Source of the DNA: Aelia acuminata
Taxonomy: Eukaryota; Arthropoda; Insecta; Hemiptera; Pentatomidae
DNA: 64,000 bases
Assembly (NCBI GenBank): GCA_911387785.2
Contig: OU426980.1
Coordinates: 6,307,390 to 6,371,389 of the forward strand
Direction: 5' to 3'
The translations under genes were made by a program, and so were the position numbers. The notes beneath the pieces are model-generated. The model was not told where the DNA came from, searched no databases, and saw only the letters and a program-made list of their open reading frames with translations. Below are positions 11,150 to 22,349 of this stretch, one piece after another (positions within the stretch are counted from its first letter, which is position 1; each line of letters begins with the position of its first letter).

Positions 11150-12014
11150 ATTAAAAAAATAAAAAATTATTGAAGGTATTAAAAATGGAATTTTCAAATA
11201 TAATGGAGAAATTTATAGACAGTTATATGGTTTACCAATGGGTGGGGTTTTATCAGTAAGCCTGGCAGGACTAATAATGAATGAATTAATTGAAAATGCA
11301 ACAAGAAAATCAGGTATAAATGTAAAAATAATGTGTAATTATGTTGATGACATTTTCTGTATAATAAAGAAAAATGAAGTTGAAAAATTACATAATGCTT
11401 TAAATGGTAATAATGAAAGGTTGAGATTTACCATTGAAAAAGAAGAAAATGGTCAAATAAGATTTTTAGATTTATTAATTATAAAAAAGCAAAATAGATT
11501 AATAACTGAATGGACTGAAAAAGAATGTTGCGGTAACAGAATGCTCAATTTCTTTTCTTGCCACCCCTTCCATATGAAATATCTTACAAATAACATTTTA
11601 CAAAATTTTATTAATAAAGCAATAAAAATAACTGATAGTGTGAGTCTCCTAGTAAAAACAAATATATTTAAGACATTTATTGATAATATGTACCCACTAA
11701 AGCTAATTAAAGAATTATGGGCAAAAAATTACAATATAATAAAAAGAAATATAAATAATGAAATGAAAAAACATTAAAATAATGTCAATAAATTTTATAA
11801 ATGCAGATACATAAGGGGTCTAGGAGAAAATATCAAGAAATCATTTGAAGAATATGATGAAGGAGAATACAAATTGAGTTTTAAACCAACAAATAAAGTG
11901 GGTAATATATATAGCAATATGAAGGATAAAATTAATGTTAAAAACCAATCAGAGGTGGTCTATAAAATATCTTGTTTGGGTTCCTCAGCAATTTATATAC
12001 CTTGGAACGTGCAT
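11150..12014 (+). pseudogene. Penelope-like reverse transcriptase, C-terminal part and start of GIY-YIG
   Basis: The open frame 11238-11777, extended upstream to about 11170, reads QLYGLPMGGVLSVSLAGL, then VDDIFCII (catalytic YVDD block), then IRFLDLLI and a thumb region. This is the order and wording of Penelope-like reverse transcriptases. After a stop at 11777 further frames reach VVYKISCL...AIYI near 11957-11998, the beginning of the GIY-YIG endonuclease. The element is cut there by another transposon at 12015. The catalytic aspartates are still present, but the polypeptide is truncated at both ends. Confidence 0.8.
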
Positions 12015-12686
12015 TAGGGTGGGTCAAAAAAAAAAAAATTCGAATTGCTATACCACGGAAAACTTGCCTCTGGTGTAGGTAAGTAAAATGCTAAATAATT
12101 AAAAAAAAATATTGAACCCCCAGCTAGCGCATCAAACTTGAAATTGCGATTTTTATCGAAAATCAAGTCTTTCAAATTTTTTTTCATTGCTCAGCCAATA
12201 ATATTTTAAACTGATATAGTGAAAATCCTTTATTATAAGGGTTTAAAAACACAACAAAAATATTAAAACCTTCAAAATCTTTTAATTTGTAGTAGCGCGA
12301 AAGACTCAAAAATTGCTAAATTATTGCATTTAAGCTGCTTGGAACCTTAAAGAAAGGTGAAGTGTAGCATGCTGAGTTTTATGTTAATGGCCTATTACTT
12401 AATTTTTTTACTTTAAAATTTAATTTTAATATAAAGGATAAATAAAAGTTCTTATTACATTTAGTAAGAAAAAAAAATAAGATAAATGTTTCGAATCTCT
12501 GATTTAAAGTTTTGTGAACATTAAAATTATTTAATTAATAAATAAAAAAGATTTTTTTTAAGGTAACTAATCGACTACAATTCTATCATGAAAATTGTAA
12601 TTTGAAAATAACCTGATAACTTTAGACTTTAAATTTTATGCATTTTTTAAATATAATTTTAGTCTTCCAAAAAACACCTTTAAGTC

Positions 12687-13558
12687 CTATTTTTGGATGG
12701 GTAGGTTAAAGCTGTGCTTGCTAGCAAATTTTGGTATCGAAACTCTAGATGCTAGGGTGGATCTTATTAAACCATCGCGGTTCATGGCACCGACAACTTT
12801 TTGAAATGCTTTTGTCACTAACTTCGCGCAGTGGTCAACAGCTTGAGTGTGACATGGAAAATTTCCAAAGTTCCATTCGTCAACAGTTTCACCGGCAGTG
12901 ATTTTTGCCCAAACTTCGTCATCAGATACTCTTCGTAGCAATGGTGGTGGTGTAAGTGAAGTGATATTCTAATCAATTATTTCAGTATAGTCTGTTGCCT
13001 GAAAGTTAATTTTTGGAGGTCGAAAACACCTTTTTGATTCTATTTTGGAGGCTAACATTCTTGCTTTTACAATTCTTCTGAAACGTAATTCTCTGATGTT
13101 CCTCCTTTCATCGACTATCATCCTAAGGACCAAGTTTGCTGGATGAGCGAAAAATGCTCATTGATCACAGGATCAGCCCCTCGAACCAAATTCTCTAGTA
13201 GAAATCTGGTTGATTTGATAACCTCAAAAATGAGTCCAGGACCATCTGTTAAATGCTTGCTTTTCTTTATTTTAAACCATACAGGCATGTACGATTTGAA
13301 AATGAAAGATACTAACATCTTATGTTCATCTGCAGGGGTTTCCACACTTACGGATAGTCTCAAAACTCTGTTAGCTGTTGTCAACCATCGTGAGTTGGAA
13401 AGAGGACCTGGTTCACGAACAGATAAGTCCTGAGGACAGTTGGTTGATCCTGTGATTGATAGAAATGCATCTGATGAGTATCTGATGATAAAGTTTCGGG
13501 AAAAATCACTGCCGGTGAAACTGCTGACGAATGGAACTTTAGAAATTTTCCATGTCAC
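12687..13558 (-). pseudogene. transposase-like gene fragment, minus-strand copy
   Basis: Minus-strand frames run from 13558 (PGPLSNSRWLTTANRVLRL) through VISRE-type basic helices to 12687 (NFPCHTQAVDHCAKLVTKA, ending at a stop). A frameshift lies near 13140: the frame ends at 13118, while homologous wording resumes in another frame as VDERRNIRELRFRRIVKA. From memory this wording belongs to a multi-copy arthropod protein family that I regard as transposon-encoded. I cannot place its catalytic residues. Intron-free, in about two frames, and interrupted, so dead. Confidence 0.6.
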
Positions 13559-13724
13559 AGTTAAGCTGTTGAACGCTGCGTGAAGTTAGTTACTGAAGCA
13601 TCTCAAAAAGTTGTCGGTGCCATAAATGGTGTTGGTTTAATAAGATCCACCCTAGCATCTAGAGCTTAGATGCCAAAGTTTGCTAGCAAGTGCAGCTTCA
13701 ACCTACCCATCCAAAAATAGGACT
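13484..13724 (+). pseudogene. second, inverted copy of the transposase-like C-terminus
   Basis: Plus-strand translation repeats the C-terminal part of the minus-strand fragment (ITAGETADEWNFRNFPCH, then CVKLVTEASQKVVGA, IRSTLASRA, NLPIQK and stop). It has its own stops and differences, such as Lys-to-Glu in VTKA/VTEA. Both strands of the hairpin thus encode versions of the same C-terminus. This copy has a stop after the Cys-His pair and one before MPKFA. Confidence 0.7.
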
Positions 13725-13835
13725 TAAAGGCGTTTTTTGGAAGACTAAAATTGTATTTGTTAAAAATGCATAAAATTAAACATTAAAAAAATCTCTTTTA
13801 TTTATTAATTAAATAATTTTAATGTTCACGTAACT

Positions 13836-14379
13836 TTAACACCTTCACGCCTGGCGTGTACCACCGGTAGCTCACATTTGACTGCCTCATAGGGCGGCGT
13901 GTATCACCGGTGGCTCACACTAGAATGCCGCCTCTGTCAAATAATTAGATCTTTAACACTTCGACTGCCGAAAAAGAATACCTGAGAGTCACGCTTTCGT
14001 TTCGACACAATTTTAATATTTAATTCTCTGACAAGAGAGCAGTTACTCGATTTCAGGTGACATGGCAGCCAAAGTGTTAACAAAGTAGAAATAATTTCTA
14101 TATAGCTGAAAATTAAAATAATGAAAATTTAACATAAATTCATTTATTTTTATATTTAATTGTATTTATTTATATTTATATTTATATACTTATAAACGTA
14201 TAAATATTTATGTTTTAATAACAATTATAGTTAATATCATATTAATACATAACTAGTAGGATAGTATTTTTTATTGTTTATTTTATTATTGTTGGATTGC
14301 CAATACTGCATAATGACCTGGAATAGCTTTCGCCCGATAGAGCGAAAAACATGAAACAGTCCCGGCGTGAACGTGTTAA
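13836..14379. mobile_element. piggyBac-type MITE inserted in the right arm of the hairpin
   Basis: TTAA at both borders (13836-13839, 14376-14379) and inverted ends TTAACACCTTCACGCC against TTAACACGTTCACGCC. The left arm of the host hairpin still shows the unoccupied site (about 12500, TTTAAATCAGAG on the complementary side) with a single TTAA. This proves insertion with TTAA duplication. Near the left end the block ACCACCGGT/ATCACCGGT plus GCTCACA is repeated. No coding frame. Confidence 0.85.
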
Positions 14380-14895
14380 ATCAGAGGTTCAAAACATGTA
14401 TCTATTTTTTGTGAAAGTGTATCTTTTTTTTTTTTTACTTAATGTAATAAGTTCTTTTATTTATCCTTTTTATTAAAATTAATCGTTAAAGTCAAAAAAT
14501 TAAGTAACGGGCCATTAACATAAAACTCATGCTATACTTTACCTTTCTTTAAGGTGCTAGTAAGCAGCTTAAATGCAATAATTTAGCAATTTTTGAGTCT
14601 TTCACACTACCACAAATCAAAAGATTTTAATTTTATTTTTTGTGTTTTTAAACCCTTATAATAAAGGATTTCCACTATATTAGTTTAAAATATTATTGGC
14701 TGAGCAATGAAAAAAAATTTGGAAAAAGACTTGATTTTCAAGAAAACTCGAAATTACAAGTGTGAAGCTTACAAGTGTCAATATTTTTTTTTATTTATTT
14801 TACATTTTACTTACCTACCCTAGAGGCAAGTTTTCCGCGGTATAGCGTTTCGAAAAAAAAAAATTTTTTGTTTTTCGACCCACCCTAACGTGCAT

Positions 14896-15134
14896 ACTTC
14901 AAAAAAAAAAAATTCTCCTGTATTTGATTTATAGAATTCCAAATATTTTTTTAATATAGTTCGAAAATATTTTGTTAAAAAAACTGTGATCTTGTTTCTA
15001 TGCCATTAACCAAGTAATTTTCAAGTCAAGGGACTGGCACGCAATCAGTTGTTTTGTTTGTATATTATTCCATCAAGTTGAAAGGCATTTATGTTTCATT
15101 TCCATGAATTATAGAGCACATGGGTGCTTAGAGG
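14896..15134. other. spacer, nothing recognised
   Basis: AT-rich. It might include the remainder of the Penelope copy cut at 12014, but I could not follow the GIY-YIG frame beyond the duplication. Confidence 0.4.
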
Positions 15135-16050
15135 CACTGAGTATAGAATAACATAGAGAAGCCTTCCCAGGCATAGCGCTGGGTACAGCGTGTGCTCAAG
15201 CCTTCCTGCTCCCTTTCACTACCTCTGTTCCACACGTTCTACATTAATAGATCATGTTTTTTCATGAATTTTCCGCTTTTTTATTAATTTTCTAGAATAT
15301 TTCACATAATGGGAGACTACTTTTTATAGGAAAATGTTAAGTTGTAATTTTTGTTGATTAGCTATCAAAATTAAGAACTGAATCTGTTCGATTTAAAGTT
15401 TTTTTCAGTCACCCAAGAAAACTAAAAATGTAAGAAAAGTTATCTAGATAATTTGATATGAAGTTATTGAGGTAATTATAAGAAACTAACTATAGAGAGG
15501 TTAATTTGCCGACTTCAAAAGATTTATTATGGGGAAACCCAACGCTTTTGAAGTGAAAGGGTACACAACGACTAAGTGTAAAATAAAAATTAATAAAGAA
15601 TTGTAAACTAACAATCTACAATAGATGGTGCAGTATACAAATTGTTTAAATTTGGACTCAATAATAAGATAAAAGTGAGAGTACACGCTGAGTATAGAAT
15701 AACATAGAGATGCCTTCCCAGGCAGAGCGCTAGGTATGAGGTGTGTTCAAGCCTTCCCCCTTCCTTACACTACCACTGTTCCACCCGTTCTACGTTGACA
15801 TTGGTAGACCGTGCTTTTTCATGAGTTTTACGCTTGTTTATTAATTTTCTAGAATATTTTGCATTATAGAAGACTACTTTTTATGGGAAAATGTTTGGTT
15901 GTAATTTTTTGTTGATTAGCTATCAAAATTAAGTACTGACTCTGTTCGAATTAAAGTTTTTTTTCAGTCAACCTAGAACACTAGAAATTTCAAAAAAAGT
16001 TATCTAGATAATTTGATATGAAGTTATTGAGGTAATTATAAGAAACTATC
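15135..16050. repeat. direct repeat of the element's left end (two good copies, a third decayed)
   Basis: Copy A (15135-15490) and copy B (15685-16050) share order and wording over about 355 bp, including GCCTTCCCAGGCA, TTTTCTAGAATATTT and GTTATCTAGATAATTTGATA. A poorer third version follows at about 16140-16290. Confidence 0.75.
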
Positions 16051-17539
16051 TAGATAATTAAATAAGAAGTTAACTTGTTACATAATAGTCTAAATAAATA
16101 GAAAATAGTTCTCACGACTTCATTGTCCAGACTACCTCGGTAATTTCCCTACATTTTATTGGGAAAATTGAATTGTTATTGTTAGTTAATTACCTACCAA
16201 AATTAAAACTGATAGAATCAAAGTTTTGGCAATTGACCAAGGAAAATGGAAAGGAGAGAAAAAGTTATCAAAATAACTTTATAAGTATTTTATTCATTAA
16301 AAAAATATATCAGCGGTATATATTCTATTATTTTTACATTATAAAAATTAAGAAAAAAGAAGAATAATGATAGCTACAATATTTGGGATGATAATAATTT
16401 AATTATTTCTATTTACAATATAAAAAAATATGTGCAATAGTATAAAAAAAATATGTACAAAATATAAAAAAAAAATTATTAGAAATACATACATATTATA
16501 CATATTACTGACCTTTTAAGAGAACAGACCGATTAGTTCTTCCATTAAATACCACACATAAAAAAAAAAAATGTCATGCTACATTTCATAAAATTTCTAT
16601 AATCCAGACTGTTGTTGAAGTTAGGATATGTGGTGATAGTTAATTGTAATTAGATGGAACTGACATATGAGCTTGAAATGATAATTGTTCAAAACTCAAA
16701 ACTATTTCTGTTATTGCAGGACAGTTTATTTCCAATTTGTCATTATTTCTCACCTTTATTCCTTCTAAACCTGCCTATAGCCTCGTAGAGAAGTCAAATG
16801 ATTACATCTCTATGTATGCACATCCAGTACAAATTGTTTATCGAGTGTTACCAGAAGTTTATGGCAATTATATGTGAGCTTTTTACGCAGTCAACCAAAG
16901 TACTTACTACCTTGAATTATGAGTGGAAAGGCTTTCAAAATAACAAATTGGCTAATTTAGTCATTGCATAAACCAATGGAAAGTTAATCATATTGGTAAA
17001 TCATAAGGGCTTACTTGACATCCTGGAACTATTCAAGCAATACAGGAGAAATACTTAAATTTATAGATGTCAGTCGTTCAAAAATATTAAAAAATCTTAA
17101 TTTTTAATGTTCACAGTGATTCAATTAAATATAAATTGTTTTGGTGCAATTATTAACCTTCCTATCAGGTTAATAGGATAGGTTAATATACCTATAAATT
17201 AGGTATGAATATGCATACCTATTAACAACTGAACATCACATGCATGCATATAACAAGAAAAATTGTGATAACTTTTCTAATTATATGCAGCAATTCATTA
17301 TATTATTAATAAAAAGTGAAGGTAGGTTCTCAGTGTAATTTATGTGATTCAACTTAAGAATATGCCTAAATTGCTAAATTGATCCCCACCATCCTTTAAA
17401 AAATAGTTAATGTGTTAACTAAATTAAAATTAATTTATAGTTTCATAGGTTAAAATGTCATCAGAACTTCTTATTGACTGAAGTAAATTAAATAATAAAA
17501 ATATGTAATATATTGAAAATTATTTTTGTTTGCAGTAGA

Positions 17540-17720
17540 GTTGTGATGTTCATAATCGATTGTCAATTATACCAAACCAGATTTATGATAGTTTGAATGA
17601 TTGTCAGGATTTTCAGTTAAAACTTTTTTATTTTTAAAAGCCGCCAACGTTTCGATTCAACTTTTGGATCTTCATCAGGGCTTTGAGTCCAGAGTAAACC
17701 CAGTCCAGATTTTTACTCGA
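17540..17720 (-). mobile_element. Penelope-like terminal fragment with hammerhead core
   Basis: On minus the sequence carries CTGATGA (17672-17678 complement) and GAAAC (17649-17653 complement) separated by a segment that can form stem II. These are the conserved core strings of a hammerhead ribozyme. Flanking blocks match 955-1265. Confidence 0.65.
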
Positions 17721-17822
17721 ACACATTGTGTTCGATATCTGATATTCACAAATTTAGTATAATATCTATAAACACATTGTGTTCGATATCTGATATTCAC
17801 AAATTTAGTATAATATCTATAA
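17721..17822. repeat. 51-bp tandem duplication
   Basis: The unit beginning ACACATTGTGTTCGATATCT occurs twice back to back (17721-17771 and 17772-17822), with no difference I can see. Confidence 0.9.
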
Positions 17823-17829
17823 ACATTTC

Positions 17830-18510
17830 TTATGTACTGTTTGAATAGTTCCAGTGTGTTAATTTGGCTCTTAAGAACTGTTGAATATTTATCATTAATT
17901 GACTTTGATATCTATCATGAAGCTTGCAGCCTACACCAAAATATTTCAATTTTTAAGTTTAAATTAACTTTTTTTTAAATATAGGATACAATTTATCCTA
18001 TATATTGAGTTATACTATATTTATGAAAACATTTAATGTTTTCATGAATATAGAAGAGAGAACACCTAGTCAAAGGAGTGTAGAAGAAAAGTAAATAGTT
18101 TAAAACTTTCGGGTGAAATGTTATTTTTGAGGTACCATCACTCTTAACTCTTATCAGCTTCTTTGACATTTCTGTTGTTACAACCAAAAGCAACACACAT
18201 AGACGGTGATCTAATTACATTTTGTAATGAGAGTTACAAATATGATAAATTTAAGAAAAAAAACGCATTAATTTAAACCAACACTATATACAATATTCCA
18301 GAAAAATCCAAATTTCTTAGTACAACCTCCTTTACAATGCTATCACCTTACAAAATTGTCACTAATTTATTAGGGAACTTAAATATAACCCATAAACTTA
18401 ATGTCACGTCACATATTCCCTGATATCCTAAGATAAAGAGCATGTATGCTATTAGGACAACGCTAGGTAGGTAGTATAAGGGTGAGGGGGCTGAGCATAC
18501 CCCCACCATG
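17830..18510. other. element interior, nothing recognised
   Basis: AT-rich interior of the hAT-like element. A short near-perfect inverted repeat lies at about 17980-18050 (AACATTTAATG with its complement). No coding frame supported. Confidence 0.4.
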
Positions 18511-18972
18511 CCTAAGGCATCTCTATGTTATTCTATACTCAGTGCTTGAAGGCAGAGACTATCTCTTAATCCTTTAAAAACATTTAATATTAATGATAGT
18601 TTTTTAAACTATCGATAGTCTTTATAGTTTAAAACTATCTGTAGTTTTACATCACTGCTTATTATGTTAATCCTTTAGCTGATCTTTTTTTTTCTTCAAG
18701 CAGGGGGAGGGGGACACGGAAATTTTAGAAGCCAGGACTCTTAGACACCCTGTAATAAAACTTATATAAAATTAATTGTATATTACTGCCGAGTACCAAA
18801 ATTAATATTGGTTTAAGTCTTGTCTGCAAATTTTTTCATTTTGTGATAATGCATTTTTCTCTAATACTAACACAGAACTTGTTGAGGAACGAGATGGGCT
18901 GTTCATTTATTTTCTTATTTTTTATATTTCTCCCTTTCTAACCCAGCTATCAACCTCTCTTATTTTTCTCAG

Positions 18973-19234
18973 GAGCTTATATTAACTATGGTATTAATTG
19001 TTCCATTCGCGTAAGTCACAAGTTACCATATTCTTTTATGGTGGGGATGATCATGTTAATGTAGGTAGAGGGCGGGCTACTTTTGAATTATGGTTAGTTT
19101 TATGCATTTGAAACTTCACACGTGATTGTTAAAGAAAATGGTTTTTTGAGTTGTAACCATCTGCTTTATTAATTAATGTTGTATTTTTATAGTGACCAAA
19201 AATATTTTTAGAGTTATTAGTTTATTTATATATT

Positions 19235-19293
<59 letters not shown>

Positions 19294-19479
19294 AAAATTT
19301 ACAATAATTTTTTTTACATTTTTTAGATTGTCAGAGTCATTTCACAAAGCAATACTGTTAGGTCTCTGAATTCTACAAATACTTCTACGGAACCTTCAGA
19401 AACTCCAAATCCTTCCAATACAACTGAACCTGATGATGAATGGGAAACTGTTTGTCATCGGAGGAATAAAAACCGATGA
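18973..19479 (+). CDS. 3' end of an unidentified host gene, two exons
   Basis: A 38-bp exon (18973-19010) is bounded by a strong acceptor (TTTTTCTCAG) and a consensus donor GTAAGT. The last exon (19327-19479) follows a T-rich tract and TTTTAG and ends in TGA. They join in phase: AYINYGINCSIR then IVRVISQSNTVRS and a Ser/Thr/Pro-rich stretch ending DDEWETVCHRRNKNR. The tail is hydrophilic with an acidic then basic end. I do not recognise the protein. Earlier exons would lie upstream of the transposon at 15135-18544 or in the 18550-18970 gap, and were not found. Confidence 0.5.
19237..19290. repeat. (TA)n microsatellite
   Basis: TA dinucleotide run of about 50 bp in the intron before the last exon. 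Confidence 0.9.
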
Positions 19480-19936
19480 TTTTTTTTTTTTTTTTTAGTA
19501 TTGTTTTATAAATTTGTACAATTTTATTATTTATGTTTTATTTCTATTTCTGTTATAAAAAATTGCTGTTTTCACTTCTGCTCATGACTTATTGTATTTG
19601 ATTTTAGTTTCCTTGATAACTATAGTATATACTAAAGAAGTATCATTAATTCAACCACAATCAGATTACTGTTTTATTCCTTGATGGTAGGGTTTTTAAA
19701 TTAGTTGAGTTTCTTTACTACGCTTTTCTTTTCTTTGCTCTCCTTTTCATTTTTTATTATGTATGTTATGAGTAACATTCTTTTTTTTCTGTATTATTTT
19801 ACCTAAAGTGATCAGTTTTATTTATATAATTTAAAAAACCTCTAGTCATTTTTAGAAAAAATAATCTCTATCCAAATGGAGTTCATCATTTTACATTGTA
19901 AAGGTTATTATAATCTTGAAAACGATAAAGAAAAGG

Positions 19937-20110
19937 AGCAGGGTAACTCGGTGAGTAAGGCTGAATGGTAAATACGTAGGTGGTGTGCACCTGGGTTTGA
20001 GTCCAGCTGTGGCTGGTTCTTGCTATTCATTCACAAGCAAGTTCAACTTTTGAGTGGGAAGATAATGCTGGGCCTAATCCAACCTCTATCAGCCAATGGT
20101 ATTTTTAAAC
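19937..20110 (+). mobile_element. possible tRNA-derived SINE
   Basis: GGTAACTCGGTGAGTAAGG resembles a pol III A box, and GGGTTTGAGTCC about 35 bases on resembles a B box, as in tRNA-derived SINEs. The body continues with an unrelated tail. It is decayed and I see no other copy in this window. Confidence 0.4.
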
Positions 20111-21480
20111 TAGGAAATTGTGGTGTAGAGATTGCACAAAACTGAAGCAAAATAATGGACATAATTTAAACTAAAGATTAACCCATAGATGCTACACATT
20201 TCTATCCTAAATAAAAATGAGATAGCTAACTTAATTTCAAGTTTTTATATGTATTTTCAACGTACAGGCATTTGTACATACATTTCCACCAAAATGGTAC
20301 ATAATTATTTTTGATGTTAAAATTTGGCTTAACGATCACCGATTGAATTTTATTTCAAATTGTATACCCTTATATGGTAAAGAGAAAGCAATACTCTCTG
20401 ACCCGTAGTTTGCATATGCAAAAAAGAAACCGAAAAAAAAAAAAGTCTAAGACTTTCGCAAATTTTAAGACACTAGAGGCTGGAAATACTTGAAGGTTTT
20501 AATTAGTTTCTATTCACAGGAGTGAACTAATTTTAAAATTAAGGGAGCTAATTTTTCACAGAATTTGATCTACAACTTTTAATTATGAGGTATTCATTTG
20601 GAGTAACCCTGTTCAAATTTCAAGCGTTGAAAACAACTTAAATAGTTTTTTGCTAACATTGCCGATACTAGTTAATCTTTTTTGGAAAAACAATTTAACT
20701 AATTTTAACTTTAAGTAAATCATTCACCATGAAATTTTAAAGACAATACAATGAATCTGTTTGCCTTTATAATTTGATACCACCCAGTCTGAGGTAGCCA
20801 TATATGTCAGATATATCACTAAGTAGAAATGAGTACTTTCAGCCTATAAGATCCAAAACTTTCTTCAAATCAGAAATTTTTGGCCATCCACTCCAGGACT
20901 ATTACTATGAAACCTACTAAATACATTACATATATAAAGCTTAGGTAAAATAATTCACAAATATTAATTAACTACCTATATTGACTAACAATAGAAGCTC
21001 ACAGCAGATAGGTCACCAATTTGAAATAAACTTTTTATGGTGATTCTAGGTTGAAAAATATTTGACCAATATCTGAGGATTCTATCCAATGCGCCCTAGG
21101 AACCGAGAAAAAACTATTTTATATATATTTTTGTCTAATATGCTCAGAATGGATGTGTGGTTATAATACATTGAATCATTTGATTCGTTTAATTCTGTTG
21201 GAAATAAATTGTATTAAATTTATTCAGATGTATAAGAAATCACATGTCAAAAGAACCTTCAAATAAAGTAGGCAAAAAAGAAAGAAAAAAATTATTTAAG
21301 GGAAAAAATAATGATATTAGATTGTTGAAATGTCCCAAATGAGACCGCTTATTGAACTTAAAAATAAAAAAATAGATCTTAAACAGGTAATTGGACCAGG
21401 GTAGCAGATACCTATATACTTTAACTATTTAAGCCAAACCACAGATGGTGGATTTTTAGAAAACAATTTTTACCATCAAT
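20111..21480. other. spacer, nothing recognised
   Basis: AT-rich sequence without long frames. The part nearest 21480 probably belongs to the Penelope copy whose hammerhead follows. Confidence 0.4.
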
Positions 21481-21487
21481 CAGATTT

Positions 21488-21620
21488 AGCACTGATGATG
21501 GCGAACTGGCCGAAACGTATGCAGAAATAAACTTCTAACGATAAAATATAGTGTTGAGACTTAATTGGTCGCCCTAATCCACATTTTTATCAATTGGATA
21601 GTCTCAAGAATTAATAACTA
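21488..21620 (+). ncRNA. hammerhead-type ribozyme motif of a Penelope-like end
   Basis: CTGATGA (21492-21498), stem II strands TGGC and GGCC around a GAACT loop, then GAAAC (21512-21516). These are the invariant core strings of a hammerhead ribozyme in correct order and spacing. The following GTTGAGACTTAATTGGTC and TAGTCTCAAGAA blocks recur at 4320-4410. In Penelope-like elements such ribozymes sit in the terminal repeats and are thought to cleave element RNA. Cleavage here is not shown. Confidence 0.65.
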
Positions 21621-21859
21621 ATAAAAAAATAGGTTATAGACTTGAGTTGATTCTATTGAGCTCTCAAAAAAAAAAATTCTGAGCCATTCATTAAGACCTT
21701 TATATAACTCCTCAGTGTTTTCTTCAAAAGCAATGTTACTAGATCCCTTAGAAAGCTGAATTAAGAATCCTCCAAACCATATCTACAACTTTGAGATTAT
21801 ATGCTTTTATTTGGTATAAAATAAGAAAAAATGTTTTATTTCTTTTAATTTATTTATGG

Positions 21860-22230
21860 AGATCTGGCTTAGTAGTATTTTGTTGTTCACAAAGCCCTCT
21901 AATCGTGTAGATCAGTGGACCCATGTTGAAGTAATCGCAATTTTTGGCTGGTTCTTCAAAAATCGAAGGTAAGCAAAAAAAATTTCATTGCCATGAAAAT
22001 TAGTATTTGAGGGTTGTATGAGGTGCTAAAAGCGATTACTAACTTTATTCTTCTCTTTAAAAGTATTTATATCCACTTCACATCAAAGATCAGTATAAAT
22101 CGTTAAATATTCTATATGCCAAATATGAGATTTCCCTTTAAATCGAATGATTCCTATATATAATTTGATGCAGAAAAAAAGGATTAAGTATTGTCCATGT
22201 TGGATCTAAAGCAAACCTTGCATTTTTTTT
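21860..22230 (+). repeat. diverged dispersed repeat, partner at 37760-38110
   Basis: The two regions share the order of several blocks: ATGAAAATT...TATTTG.GG, TTTATTCTTCT, GATCAGTA and AAATGAG/AATATGAG. Similarity is weak and visible only in patches, so this is an old repeat pair of unknown type. Confidence 0.4.
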
Positions 22231-22349
22231 ATGTATTGTATCATAGAAATATATTTACATGTTTATTTGAGGCAAATAAAAAGTTACTATTTGTTTAGCA
22301 CCTAAATACAAAATTTTATGGGAATCAAAAAATAAAAATACTTTATTTG

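Larger units (their letters stand above)
12015..14887. mobile_element. 2.9-kb hairpin DNA transposon, 8-bp target duplication
   Basis: The ends are inverted repeats (TAGGGTGGGTC plus an A-rich run on the left, complement on the right) and are flanked by ACGTGCAT at 12007-12014 and 14888-14895, an exact 8-bp duplication. Complementarity continues inward for hundreds of bases: 12060-12950 pairs with 13470-14810 once an inserted MITE is discounted. The ends of the same coding region therefore lie on both strands. An 8-bp duplication suits P-like or hAT-like elements. The superfamily is not decided here. Confidence 0.85.
15135..18544. mobile_element. hAT-like element with 30-bp inverted ends
   Basis: The left end CACTGAGTATAGAATAACAT (15135) continuing through AGAGA and GCCTT is matched in inverse at the right end, 18515-18544. 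Flanks CTTAGAGG (15127-15134) and CTTGAAGG (18545-18552) could be an 8-bp duplication with two changes. The end sequence is repeated inside in direct orientation at 15685. No transposase frame was recognised. A Penelope fragment (17540-17720) lies within. Family assignment is tentative. Confidence 0.55.

Noticed and set aside
13143..13433. Plus-strand frame of 96 codons
   Set aside because: It is the shadow of the minus-strand transposase-like frame 13118-13558, whose wording is recognisable.
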